Shown here: positions 1 through 6,263 of the stretch, in pieces | How the letters are laid out: the number at the start of each line of letters is the position of its first letter | Numbering within the stretch: position 1 is the first letter of the stretch | Source: Halieaceae bacterium UBA3479 | Lineage (GTDB): Bacteria; Pseudomonadota; Gammaproteobacteria; Pseudomonadales; Halieaceae | Direction of reading: 5' to 3' | Assembly: GCA_002377985.1 (NCBI GenBank) | Contig: DFQW01000100.1 | Coordinates: forward strand, 11,092 to 23,448 | Length of the DNA stretch: 12,357 nucleotides | Notes under the pieces: model-generated | What the model was told of the DNA's origin: nothing | Database searches by the model: none | The model's input: only the letters and a program-made list of their open reading frames with translations | Translations under genes and position numbers: made by a program

Positions 1-110
1 GAGCGATGCAGGTCTACATCGACGGCCACCTCACTTATGAACAGGGCAATCCCGACCTCAATCCGCAATCCGATTTTGAGCTGGGCCAACTCATGGGAGT
101 AGCGCAATGA
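1..110 (+). CDS. Amidohydrolase family protein, C-terminal end (partial)
   Basis: Only the last 35 codons of this gene are in the window, read in the frame beginning at base 3 and stopping at TGA 108-110. The tail contains VYIDGHLTYEQGNPDLNP, which resembles the final strand of amidohydrolases of the imidazolonepropionase-like group, where a segment of the type 'V-x-I-D-G-x-x-V' precedes the C-terminus. The stop overlaps the start of the next gene (ATGA), and that gene is also amidohydrolase-like, so the two probably form a translationally coupled pair of paralogues. The family call rests on a short tail plus the neighbour. The catalytic part lies outside the window and cannot be judged. Confidence 0.6.
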   Translation, partial: AMQVYIDGHLTYEQGNPDLNPQSDFELGQLMGVAQ

Positions 111-1345
111 GACGGCTTTTATTACTAGCCATTCTGCTTCTGGGTAGCGCAACTACCGGTGCTGAATCACTCCTGATTACAGACGCGCGCCTATTGGAGC
201 GAGGCGTATCTTCCGGTACCACCTATGACATTCTCATCGCTAACGGCGTTATCGAACGGGTGGCCCAAGATCTTAAAGACGCGAGCGCAGATGCCGTTAT
301 CGATGCGGCAGGCCGCCCGGTCACAGGCGCTTTTTTTGCCGGCGTCACCGCCTTGGGTCTTAACGAGATCGGCATGGTGTACGACAGCGTCGACTCCCGC
401 CTCCAGGACCTCTACACCGGCCTGGTCCATCCGGAGTTCGATGTACGGGACGCATTTAATCCCTACTCCAGCGCGATACCCGTAACGCGAATCGAGGGGT
501 TTGGATACACCTTGCTCGCCGCCTCGCCGGGTGACAGACCCCTATCTGGTCATGGCTCGCTTGTTCGGCTCGACGGAGGCTTCGACAGTTTCGAGGGAAA
601 ACCCGTCATGTTTGTCGACGTCGATGGCGCGTCCGGTAATAAGTTGGGCGGAAGCCGAGCCGCCAGCTGGATGTTACTGACCGCCATTTTTGACGAGCTA
701 ATGCTGCCAAACAAAGACCTTAAACTCATGACGCCACAAGGCAAAGCGGCGCTATCAGATACCAAAAAGCGCGGGATATTCGTTTTTCGGGCCCATCGCG
801 CGAGCGATATTACTCGCGCCCTGGCATTTGCCGCTGAACACGACCTGCAAGCGGTCATCGCCGGCGGGCAAGAGGCCTGGATTGTCCGTCAGGCGCTCGC
901 AACCGCGGGCGTTCCTGTGATCATCAACGCTTTGGATAACCTACCGGAGAGCTTTGACGCGCTGGGCGCGCGCCTTGATAACGCCGCTCTCCTGCACGAG
1001 GCTGGCGTGACCGTGTTGTTCACCAGTGGAGAAACCCACAATGCCAGAAAAGTCCGGCAGGTCGCCGGAAACTCAGTGGCGTATGGCCTACCTTACGACA
1101 CCGCGATTGCGGCCATGACCACGCTGCCTGCGCGCCTGTTTGGCGGGGACGACAGGACGCTAGAAAGCGGCTCCAGAGCTGACCTCGTTATCTGGTCAGG
1201 CGACCCTCTGGATGTCAGTTCGGCGGCCGACGCCGTTATTATCGGGGGTCAAATAGATAATATGCAGAGTCGGCAAACCTATTTGATGCAGCGCTACCTG
1301 CCAGAAGCGCCAGACAAAGCAAGAGCCTACATCACCCCAAAATAA
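107..1345 (+). CDS. Exported amidohydrolase-like protein, probably lacking metal ligands
   Basis: A 412-residue protein. Residues 1-19 form a signal peptide (MRRLLLLAILLLGSATTGA), so it should be periplasmic. The fold of the amidohydrolase superfamily is visible: an N-terminal beta-sandwich strand (SLLITDARLLERG, 21-33), a barrel, and the C-terminal 'SGSRADLVIWSGDPLD' segment (354-369) typical of imidazolonepropionase-like members. The place where family members carry the metal-binding HxH reads TGAFFAGVTALGLNEIG (73-89), with no histidine. H230 (VFRAHRASDI) remains, but the next ligand region reads VIAGGQEAW, and the usual barrel-end Asp region reads FTSGETHN. It may therefore be a pseudoenzyme or partner subunit of the upstream paralogue. 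The start is supported by GGGAG at 95-99, seven bases before ATG, and by the ATGA overlap. Family assignment is firm. Loss of activity is inferred. Confidence 0.85.
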   Translation: MRRLLLLAILLLGSATTGAESLLITDARLLERGVSSGTTYDILIANGVIERVAQDLKDASADAVIDAAGRPVTGAFFAGVTALGLNEIGMVYDSVDSRLQDLYTGLVHPEFDVRDAFNPYSSAIPVTRIEGFGYTLLAASPGDRPLSGHGSLVRLDGGFDSFEGKPVMFVDVDGASGNKLGGSRAASWMLLTAIFDELMLPNKDLKLMTPQGKAALSDTKKRGIFVFRAHRASDITRALAFAAEHDLQAVIAGGQEAWIVRQALATAGVPVIINALDNLPESFDALGARLDNAALLHEAGVTVLFTSGETHNARKVRQVAGNSVAYGLPYDTAIAAMTTLPARLFGGDDRTLESGSRADLVIWSGDPLDVSSAADAVIIGGQIDNMQSRQTYLMQRYLPEAPDKARAYITPK

Positions 1346-1373
1346 ACGGCGCACTGGGGCTGCGGAAGTGGTG

Positions 1374-2813
1374 TCAGGCGACGTCCTCTCCTGACTTTCC
1401 CGCACGCGCCAACAGTTCCGAGGTGGAGTGCCCGGCAAGAAAATCGAGCGTGATAACCTGGCCGCCGCTGGCGAGCACAGACTCGTGTCCGGCAATTTCC
1501 TCCACCCGATAATCTCCCCCCTTTACCAAAACGTGGGGGCCCACCGCCTCAATGAGACGTGCGGGCGTATCCTCCGAAAATGGCACGACCAAATCGACGC
1601 AGCCAAGCGCCGCCAGAATAGACATTCGGTCCTCTGTAGCATTAATGGGTCTCGAGGGGCCTTTTAGCCTACGCACGGAATTATCATCGTTCACGGCAAC
1701 CACCAATACATCGGCCTCGGCAGCCGCTTGCTGCAAATACGCCACGTGTCCGGCATGCAGGATATCGAAACAGCCGTTGGTCATCACAACTCTTTGCCCC
1801 ATTGACTTTCGACGTTCGACTTCGATCAGGAGCTCAGGCTCGGTCATTACCCCTCTATTACCCGAAGTTTTGGCCGCCGACGCCACGGCCGCACCCAACT
1901 CACGAGGCGTTACGCTTGCTGTACCGAGCTTGGCAACCACAATACCGGCCGCCTGATTGGCGAAACGCGCCGAATCAGAAAGAGACAAACCCGCACTCAA
2001 ACATCCGGCCATAACCGCAATGACCGTATCGCCCGCGCCCGTCACGTCGTAAACCTCACGCGCGCTGGCAGCCAGATGCTGCGGTGCAGATCCGGCCTGA
2101 ATTAACGTCATACCCGCCTCACTTCGCGTCACCAGGATCGCCTGCAGGTCAAGCGAGACCCGCAACGCCTCGGCCTTTTCTACCAACGCAGCTTCGCTAT
2201 CACAGGGCCCGACAATGGCTTCCAGCTCTGACAGGTTCGGCGTGAGGATAGTAGCCCCACGGTAGCGTTCAAAATCGAGTCCTTTCGGATCCACCAGTGT
2301 CGGCTTGCCCATCTCTCTGCACAATTCAAGCAGACGGTCCACCATGGCAAGAGAACCTTTGGCATAGTCGCTAAACACCACAAGGTCCGCGTCGGTCAGG
2401 TGCTGCTTGGCATAGCCGACGAACAGGTCATTTCCATAACTCGTCAGCGGACTCTCAAAGTCCATGCGCAACAGCTGCTGATTACGACTGAGCACCCTGA
2501 GCTTAACAATCGTCTCACCGCCACATGGCATGACATTCCAGCGGACGCCGGCCGCCTCTACACAGGCCCTCAGGGCGCGCCCGTGATCGTCTTCACCACA
2601 TAGCCCAACGAGTGAAACGTCGAGTCCCAAGTGGGCAAGGTTAACCGCCACATTGCCCGCACCCCCAGCGCGATCCTCTTGCGTCGTTATATTGACCACA
2701 GGAACAGGTGCTTCAGGACTGATCCGTCGACTGCCACCAGTCCAGAAACGATCCAGCATGACGTCACCAATCACGGTGACATTGCCACTGCTCATGTCCG
2801 GCAACGATGCCAT
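1374..2813 (-). CDS. hldE: Bifunctional heptose-7-phosphate kinase / heptose-1-phosphate adenylyltransferase HldE
   Basis: A 479-residue cytosolic enzyme, close to the usual length of HldE (RfaE). The N-terminal PfkB/ribokinase domain (about 1-315) phosphorylates D-glycero-beta-D-manno-heptose 7-phosphate at C1. It shows VIGDVMLDRFW (14-24), the GGAGNVAVNLAHLG substrate loop (50-63) and the catalytic DVTGAGDT signature (256-263). The C-terminal cytidylyltransferase-like domain (about 340-475) transfers AMP from ATP to make ADP-heptose. It shows TNGCFDILHAGH (345-356) with the HxGH motif, RRLKGPSRPIN (381-391), VKGGDY (430-435) and the final GHSTSELLAR. Both domains look intact. It is last in the gmhA-gmhB-ligase-hldE operon and ends 28 bases from the convergent amidohydrolase gene. 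An AGAGG ribosome binding site lies eight bases before the ATG. The product still needs HldD epimerisation, and hldD is not in this window. Confidence 0.97.
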   Translation of the reverse strand: MASLPDMSSGNVTVIGDVMLDRFWTGGSRRISPEAPVPVVNITTQEDRAGGAGNVAVNLAHLGLDVSLVGLCGEDDHGRALRACVEAAGVRWNVMPCGGETIVKLRVLSRNQQLLRMDFESPLTSYGNDLFVGYAKQHLTDADLVVFSDYAKGSLAMVDRLLELCREMGKPTLVDPKGLDFERYRGATILTPNLSELEAIVGPCDSEAALVEKAEALRVSLDLQAILVTRSEAGMTLIQAGSAPQHLAASAREVYDVTGAGDTVIAVMAGCLSAGLSLSDSARFANQAAGIVVAKLGTASVTPRELGAAVASAAKTSGNRGVMTEPELLIEVERRKSMGQRVVMTNGCFDILHAGHVAYLQQAAAEADVLVVAVNDDNSVRRLKGPSRPINATEDRMSILAALGCVDLVVPFSEDTPARLIEAVGPHVLVKGGDYRVEEIAGHESVLASGGQVITLDFLAGHSTSELLARAGKSGEDVA

Positions 2814-2928
2814 TGCTTATACCTCTTTTAGCCAGACAGAAATGCTATCACGCGCCTTGACGCTACAATTGTGAACAAATCGCAGTGCGATGGGCCCGTC
2901 TTTTACCCGATAGAACACCACAAAGGTG

Positions 2929-4182
2929 CTAAGAACGATCGCCTTGTGTCGGGGAGGCCACCGTTGCGGGCACCGCCTCCACCTCAGCAGGCAGTCGAAT
3001 ATCGCGATCCAAAGTAATAAGTAGCGCCAGAGTAAGGAACAGAAAATTGCCGCTGAAGTAAGAATAAAATGAGACTGCGCTGTTCAGCGGGAACAAGGCC
3101 AGCATAACCACCAGCGAGCAGAGTGCGATCTCTATTCTTTTATCAAACAAGCGACGGCCCAGGAAGACAAAAAAGAGTAGATAACCAATCAGGCCAGGTA
3201 CGCCCGTATCGACCGCCACTTCCAGCAAAAACAAATGCGGGTGCCAGCGATCCGTGACAGCCAAATTACTCACATTGTCCAGCGCTACCGCCAAAGAGCC
3301 CCAGCCACGAATCCCCACTCCATTGACCCAGTGATCCAGGAAACCGGACCAGGCGGACATCCAAAAATCGGGCAGGTACTCAAGCGCTCTGTATGTATCG
3401 GTCGCGGCCTGACCGGAAGCTGAGGCTATGAAGGTTTCAGTAAGCACGGACCCGGCAACTATCGCCACACAGAAACACACCGCAAGAGATATCAACCACG
3501 CGCCGATATCGGCTCCCCGTTCCACACGATAAAGCACGAGCCCATAACCACAAAGGGCGCATAATGCATGCAGTATCGATGCCTCATTGCCACTCATCAC
3601 GATGGTCGCAAACAGCGGCAACGACAGCACGCTGGTGGAGATGCCGCCCCTGCCTCTTCTCAACGCCTCGAGAAAAAATGGCGACAAAATGGCAAGGGTG
3701 GATCCGTAACCCGTTCTGAAGCTGCCCGTGACAAGCGTGTGGCCGGAATCCAGCTCGATAAGGGGATTCCCAAACACACTCAAACCGGTCAGAAGCTGAG
3801 CCAACCCATCGACCACCCAGATCATCAAAACAGCACCCAACAGCGACATCATGCGCTGACTCTCCTTGCGATCGAGCTTTATCTGAAGCATCACCCAAAC
3901 GGCAAAACCGTAGGCGACGAAGCGCACCACGCCTGAGGCAGCTCGCTCCAGATTAATGGCGTCGAATAAAGAGAGAATTGCTGGAATAAGAAAGCAGCTC
4001 AGTACAACCCAGAAACGCCGTATGCCATCGGTACCGAAGAACGCTTTCGGGTCACGGGCACACATCGCTATGCCAACCAGAGACATCAACCAGATGAACT
4101 GTCGAGTAGCGGAAGACAGCGACAGGGTAAAAAATAGGAAAACCCAAATAATTGCAGGAGAGATATCAGAGAATTTCTGCAT
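2929..4182 (-). CDS. O-antigen ligase / polymerase family membrane protein (WaaL/Wzy-like)
   Basis: A 417-residue polytopic inner-membrane protein with about ten hydrophobic segments spread from residue 10 to 392. A long periplasmic-type loop between about 250 and 325 contains NGVGIRGWG (287-295) and HPHLFLLEVAVDTGVPGL (314-331). That second motif matches the Wzy_C pattern of a His, a following Glu and a GxxGL turn, which marks O-antigen ligases (WaaL) and related polymerases. Placement inside the heptose operon favours a role in attaching or polymerising surface glycan on the LPS core. The segment where many ligases carry a conserved Arg (S-R-x-A type) reads MSGNEASIL (196-204), with Glu instead. 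The start ATG overlaps an upstream small ORF stop (TAATG) and is preceded by a GGGGCGG Shine-Dalgarno-like run. Ligase versus polymerase cannot be decided from sequence alone, so no symbol is given. Confidence 0.85.
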   Translation of the reverse strand: MQKFSDISPAIIWVFLFFTLSLSSATRQFIWLMSLVGIAMCARDPKAFFGTDGIRRFWVVLSCFLIPAILSLFDAINLERAASGVVRFVAYGFAVWVMLQIKLDRKESQRMMSLLGAVLMIWVVDGLAQLLTGLSVFGNPLIELDSGHTLVTGSFRTGYGSTLAILSPFFLEALRRGRGGISTSVLSLPLFATIVMSGNEASILHALCALCGYGLVLYRVERGADIGAWLISLAVCFCVAIVAGSVLTETFIASASGQAATDTYRALEYLPDFWMSAWSGFLDHWVNGVGIRGWGSLAVALDNVSNLAVTDRWHPHLFLLEVAVDTGVPGLIGYLLFFVFLGRRLFDKRIEIALCSLVVMLALFPLNSAVSFYSYFSGNFLFLTLALLITLDRDIRLPAEVEAVPATVASPTQGDRS

Positions 4183-4295
4183 TATGGCATCCGCCCCGAA
4201 TGACCTCTCATCGGCGCCTCGCTACTACCCAACCAACAGTGTATTGATTCGCGCTGCCGATCTCCAGACGACGCCTCCTGTTGAGCCCTCGGCAT
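4182..4295 (-). CDS. Possible 37-residue small protein bridging gmhB and the ligase gene
   Basis: An open frame of 37 codons plus TAA fills the whole gap between gmhB and the ligase-like gene. Its ATG overlaps the gmhB stop (TAATG) and its TAA overlaps the ligase ATG (TAATG again), a layout typical of stepwise translational coupling. The peptide begins MPRAQQEASSGDRQRES and is hydrophilic and rather basic, with one Cys and one Trp and no membrane segment or recognised domain. No strong Shine-Dalgarno precedes it. A small hairpin (AGTCG-AAC-CGACT, 4297-4309) sits on the gmhB stop. It may be a real small protein, a coupling device carrying ribosomes to the ligase start, or chance. Composition alone does not settle it. 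Confidence 0.35.
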   Translation of the reverse strand: MPRAQQEASSGDRQRESIHCWLGSSEAPMRGHSGRMP

Positions 4296-4858
4296 TAGTC
4301 GGTTCGACTCATCAGTCTCGCCGGCACCTCGCTCAATGCCGGCACCCACTCGGCATTCTCTATGCCCTCAAGCTCACTCGACAGCTCACCCACTTTGAAC
4401 AACCTGCCCACCCCCGCGGCCTCACCCGCCAGAATATCCGACGTCTTGTCGCCCACCAAAAGAGACTCGGTCAAGAGCAAGTCAAGCTCCTGCGCTGCTT
4501 GCAGGATCATCCCCGGCGCCGGCTTACGACAGTCACATGCCGTCCTTAACGGCCCTATCGCCTCGGTTGGATGATGGGGACAGTGGTAGAACCCGGTGAC
4601 GGGGGTATCGAACTCGCTCTGCATATGCGTCGCAAGGCAACCATTAAGGGCCAACAGATCGTCCTCGGTATAGAACCCGCGACCGATCCCCGATTGATTA
4701 GAAATAATGACCAGCTGATACCCAGCGCGATGTAGCGACTGCATTGCCCTCTCGGCACCTGGCAGAAATTCAAACGCTTCCCACGTGCTCACGTACCCGT
4801 GATCGACATTAATCACGCCATCACGATCAAGAAAAGCCGCCTTGCGAGGCGAGTCCAT
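4295..4858 (-). CDS. gmhB: D-glycero-beta-D-manno-heptose 1,7-bisphosphate 7-phosphatase GmhB
   Basis: A 187-residue cytosolic HAD-superfamily phosphatase, close to the usual length for GmhB. It removes the C7 phosphate from heptose 1,7-bisphosphate between the two HldE reactions. HAD motif I is FLDRDGVIN (9-17), with nucleophile D11 and acid/base D13. Motif II is IISNQSGIGRGF (51-62). The zinc-binding loop specific to this family is present as C93, H95, C108 and C110 (CPHH...CDC), followed directly by RKPAPGM (111-117) with K112. Motif IV is VGDKTSD (135-141). All key residues are present. It starts 21 bases after the gmhA stop, with only a weak GGA as ribosome binding site, consistent with coupling in the same transcript. 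Histidinol-phosphatase relatives share this fold, but the operon context makes GmhB the clear choice. Confidence 0.96.
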   Translation of the reverse strand: MDSPRKAAFLDRDGVINVDHGYVSTWEAFEFLPGAERAMQSLHRAGYQLVIISNQSGIGRGFYTEDDLLALNGCLATHMQSEFDTPVTGFYHCPHHPTEAIGPLRTACDCRKPAPGMILQAAQELDLLLTESLLVGDKTSDILAGEAAGVGRLFKVGELSSELEGIENAEWVPALSEVPARLMSRTD

Positions 4859-4879
4859 CTAACGGTCCAACTCGCTAAT

Positions 4880-5449
4880 TCAGACCAGCCCCAGACCCGA
4901 CTCGATCAGGCCGCAGAGCAAATGAATCACCACGATATGACACTCCTGTATGTGGGCCGTTTCGTCAGACGGCGCGATTACCAGCGCATCACAGTGACCT
5001 CTGAGCGCGCCGCCGTCGCGACCGCTCAAGCCAAGTACTTCGCAGTCCAGTGTCTGTGCTTCGCGACAGGCGGCGATAATACTCGGGCTATTACCCGACG
5101 TTGAGATAGCCAGCAGCACATCGCCCGCGTTGGCCAGCGCCGCGACCTGCCGAGCGAATACCGCATCGTAGCCATAATCATTGGCGATAGCCGTTAATGC
5201 TGAGGTATCGGTAGTCAGCGCCACCGCCGGAATCGCCGCACGATCTGAAATGAAACGACCTACCAGCTCCGCAGCCATATGCTGGGCGTCAGCTGCTGAA
5301 CCGCCGTTGCCGCAGATCAACAGTTTGTTGCCCCGTTGCAGCGCCCCAATACAGCGTTGCGCGAGATCCTCGATATCAGCACTACAAGACGCAAGCTTCG
5401 CGACGGTCGATTGATGCCTGCTAATGTAATCCGCTATGTGTTGCTGCAA
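4880..5449 (-). CDS. gmhA: Sedoheptulose-7-phosphate isomerase GmhA
   Basis: A cytosolic SIS-domain isomerase converting sedoheptulose 7-phosphate to D-glycero-D-manno-heptose 7-phosphate, the first committed step to ADP-heptose. From the TTG start it has 189 residues, near the usual 190-197. CGNGGSAADAQHMAAE (46-61) carries the phosphate loop and the catalytic Glu region. STSGNSPSI (116-124) is the second phosphate-binding segment, and ETAHIQECHIVVIH (163-176) holds the active-site His. An ATG-ATG at 5506-5501 would give 208 residues. However, those bases overlap a good extended -10 promoter and have no Shine-Dalgarno, whereas the TTG at 5449 has GGAGG four bases upstream. The TTG start also places CGNGGS where GmhA proteins have it. 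The function is firm; the start is inferred. Confidence 0.93.
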   Translation of the reverse strand: MQQHIADYISRHQSTVAKLASCSADIEDLAQRCIGALQRGNKLLICGNGGSAADAQHMAAELVGRFISDRAAIPAVALTTDTSALTAIANDYGYDAVFARQVAALANAGDVLLAISTSGNSPSIIAACREAQTLDCEVLGLSGRDGGALRGHCDALVIAPSDETAHIQECHIVVIHLLCGLIESGLGLV

Positions 5450-5453
5450 GTGG

Positions 5454-5458
5454 CCTCC
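5454..5458 (-). promoter_or_regulatory. Ribosome binding site deciding the gmhA TTG start
   Basis: A perfect GGAGG lies four bases upstream of the TTG at 5449-5447. The spacing is slightly short, but it is the strongest Shine-Dalgarno match near the gene and there is none before the upstream ATG pair. Confidence 0.5.
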
Positions 5459-5501
5459 GGTCACGTGACGCACCTGATCGAGTAGGTGACGTAGAACCCA
5501 C

Positions 5502-5510
5502 ATCATACCA
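5502..5510 (-). promoter_or_regulatory. Extended -10 promoter of the gmhA-gmhB-ligase-hldE operon
   Basis: On the minus strand the bases read TGGTATGAT, fitting the sigma-70 extended -10 pattern TGnTAtaAT. The hexamer 17 bases upstream (TCCAGT) is a poor -35, which extended -10 promoters tolerate. Transcription would begin near 5495, giving a leader of about 45 bases to the TTG start. The promoter is predicted from sequence only. Confidence 0.5.
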
Positions 5511-5680
5511 ACGAATGAGGGCTGACTGGATCACTCCCGATAACTCGAGCAACGTCAAAAGCGAGCTGCTTGCACCTTTTTCTTGGGCCAAAAGCCTACC
5601 GGAAGCACCAGCCTGCGATTTGCACACAACGGGTTAGGGGTACAGACCACTCCGGCAAAAGACAATGAAGAAGGGACCCT

Positions 5681-5696
5681 GGCGCGGCAAAGCGCC
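5681..5696 (-). terminator. Weak hairpin after the 110-residue gene
   Basis: Two bases after the TAG stop, the minus strand forms GGCGC-TTTGCC-GCGCC, a five-base-pair GC stem. The following bases are pyrimidine-rich (CCCTTCTTCATTGTCTTTT) but contain no uninterrupted T-run. It could be a weak terminator separating this gene from the gmhA promoter. Confidence is low. Confidence 0.25.
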
Positions 5697-5698
5697 CG

Positions 5699-6031
5699 CT
5701 AACGCCTTAACCCCTGAAGCTCCTGCTCCCCCAACGCCGCCAACAAATGCGTTACGGCGTAGTCGGGAATCTCATCCACAGAGATTTCGCGCTGATGTCG
5801 CACCAGCATCTCCTCCGACACCATTCCCTTCGCTCGCAAGATGACGCGCTCCAGGATTTGTGCAATTTGGGGTTCTATTTGACGCCCGGCTGTCGTCGAC
5901 TCGGCCACGTTACCTGTACTCTGACTCGCCGCTCGCAGCATCATCTCCAACTTCTCGCACTGCTCCCTGAACTGACCGCGACTACACAGATCCGCCGGAA
6001 TAACATTCTCAAGGTATCTCAAATCAGACAT
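5699..6031 (-). CDS. Hypothetical 110-residue soluble helical protein
   Basis: I do not recognise this family. The protein is soluble, charged and mostly predicted helical, beginning MSDLRYLENVIPADLCSRGQ. A Ser/Thr/Gly-rich stretch at about 36-49 separates two helical halves, and the C-terminal half carries VSEEMLVRHQREISVDEIPD (71-90). There is no signal peptide, membrane segment or clear DNA-binding motif. Evidence that it is real: GGAG six bases before the ATG, codon use on this strand typical of the other genes (many GAG, CAG, CTG, GCG), and the opposite-strand frame reading as a His/Leu-rich shadow. It is transcribed toward gmhA, with 192 bases between them, and divergently from the monooxygenase operon. 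It could be a regulator or accessory protein of either neighbour, but nothing in the sequence shows this. Confidence 0.65.
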   Translation of the reverse strand: MSDLRYLENVIPADLCSRGQFREQCEKLEMMLRAASQSTGNVAESTTAGRQIEPQIAQILERVILRAKGMVSEEMLVRHQREISVDEIPDYAVTHLLAALGEQELQGLRR

Positions 6032-6150
6032 CGGCTACTCCAACTCAACCCTATACCGTGTACGACGCAACGCTCAGAATGGTTTCAATAAAAGTGTCTC
6101 CCGATCTGTTTCGGGGCGCCGCTAGCTGTAAACCTCATAATCAAAGTGTT

Positions 6151-6210
6151 TTTTGTGCTTTAAATACATGTTTTAAATATATTTTTAAATTATTACGCCC
6201 GCGCTATTAA
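6151..6210. promoter_or_regulatory. AT-rich divergent promoter region with three TTTAAA repeats
   Basis: The 232-base gap between the divergent 110-residue gene and the monooxygenase gene contains a sharply AT-rich block. Within it the palindrome TTTAAA occurs at 6159-6164, 6172-6177 and 6184-6189, 13 and 12 bases apart. Possible -10 hexamers for the + strand operon include AATATA at 6176-6181 (17 bases after TTGTGC at 6153-6158) and TATTAA at 6205-6210. I cannot choose between them. The repeats could be regulator-binding sites or simply promoter AT-richness. Elsewhere in the gap, 6100-6115 forms a CCCGA/TCGGG hairpin. Confidence 0.4.
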
Positions 6211-6263
6211 AACCCCCAACAGTCTGCGACACTGCCTGTGACAAGAACGATCAGTCTCCGGAT

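Noticed and set aside
1346..1373. Bidirectional terminator between the amidohydrolase and hldE genes
   Set aside because: The 28-base convergent gap has no convincing stem and no T-run on either strand.
3956..4549. A 197-codon open frame on the + strand opposite the ligase and gmhB genes
   Set aside because: It lies antisense across two well-supported genes and its translation is low-complexity in His, Arg, Gln and Thr, typical of a shadow frame.
5421..5627. A 68-codon minus-strand frame overlapping the gmhA 5' end
   Set aside because: Out of frame with gmhA, no recognisable features, and it crosses the predicted promoter.
5747..6091. A 114-codon + strand frame opposite the 110-residue gene
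   Set aside because: His/Leu/Arg-rich translation without a ribosome binding site; the minus-strand frame has better codon use and a GGAG site.
6100..6115. CCCGA/TCGGG hairpin in the divergent gap as a terminator
   Set aside because: No gene on either strand ends at it, so a terminator role makes no sense. On the minus strand, ACTTTTATT follows but there is no transcript to stop.
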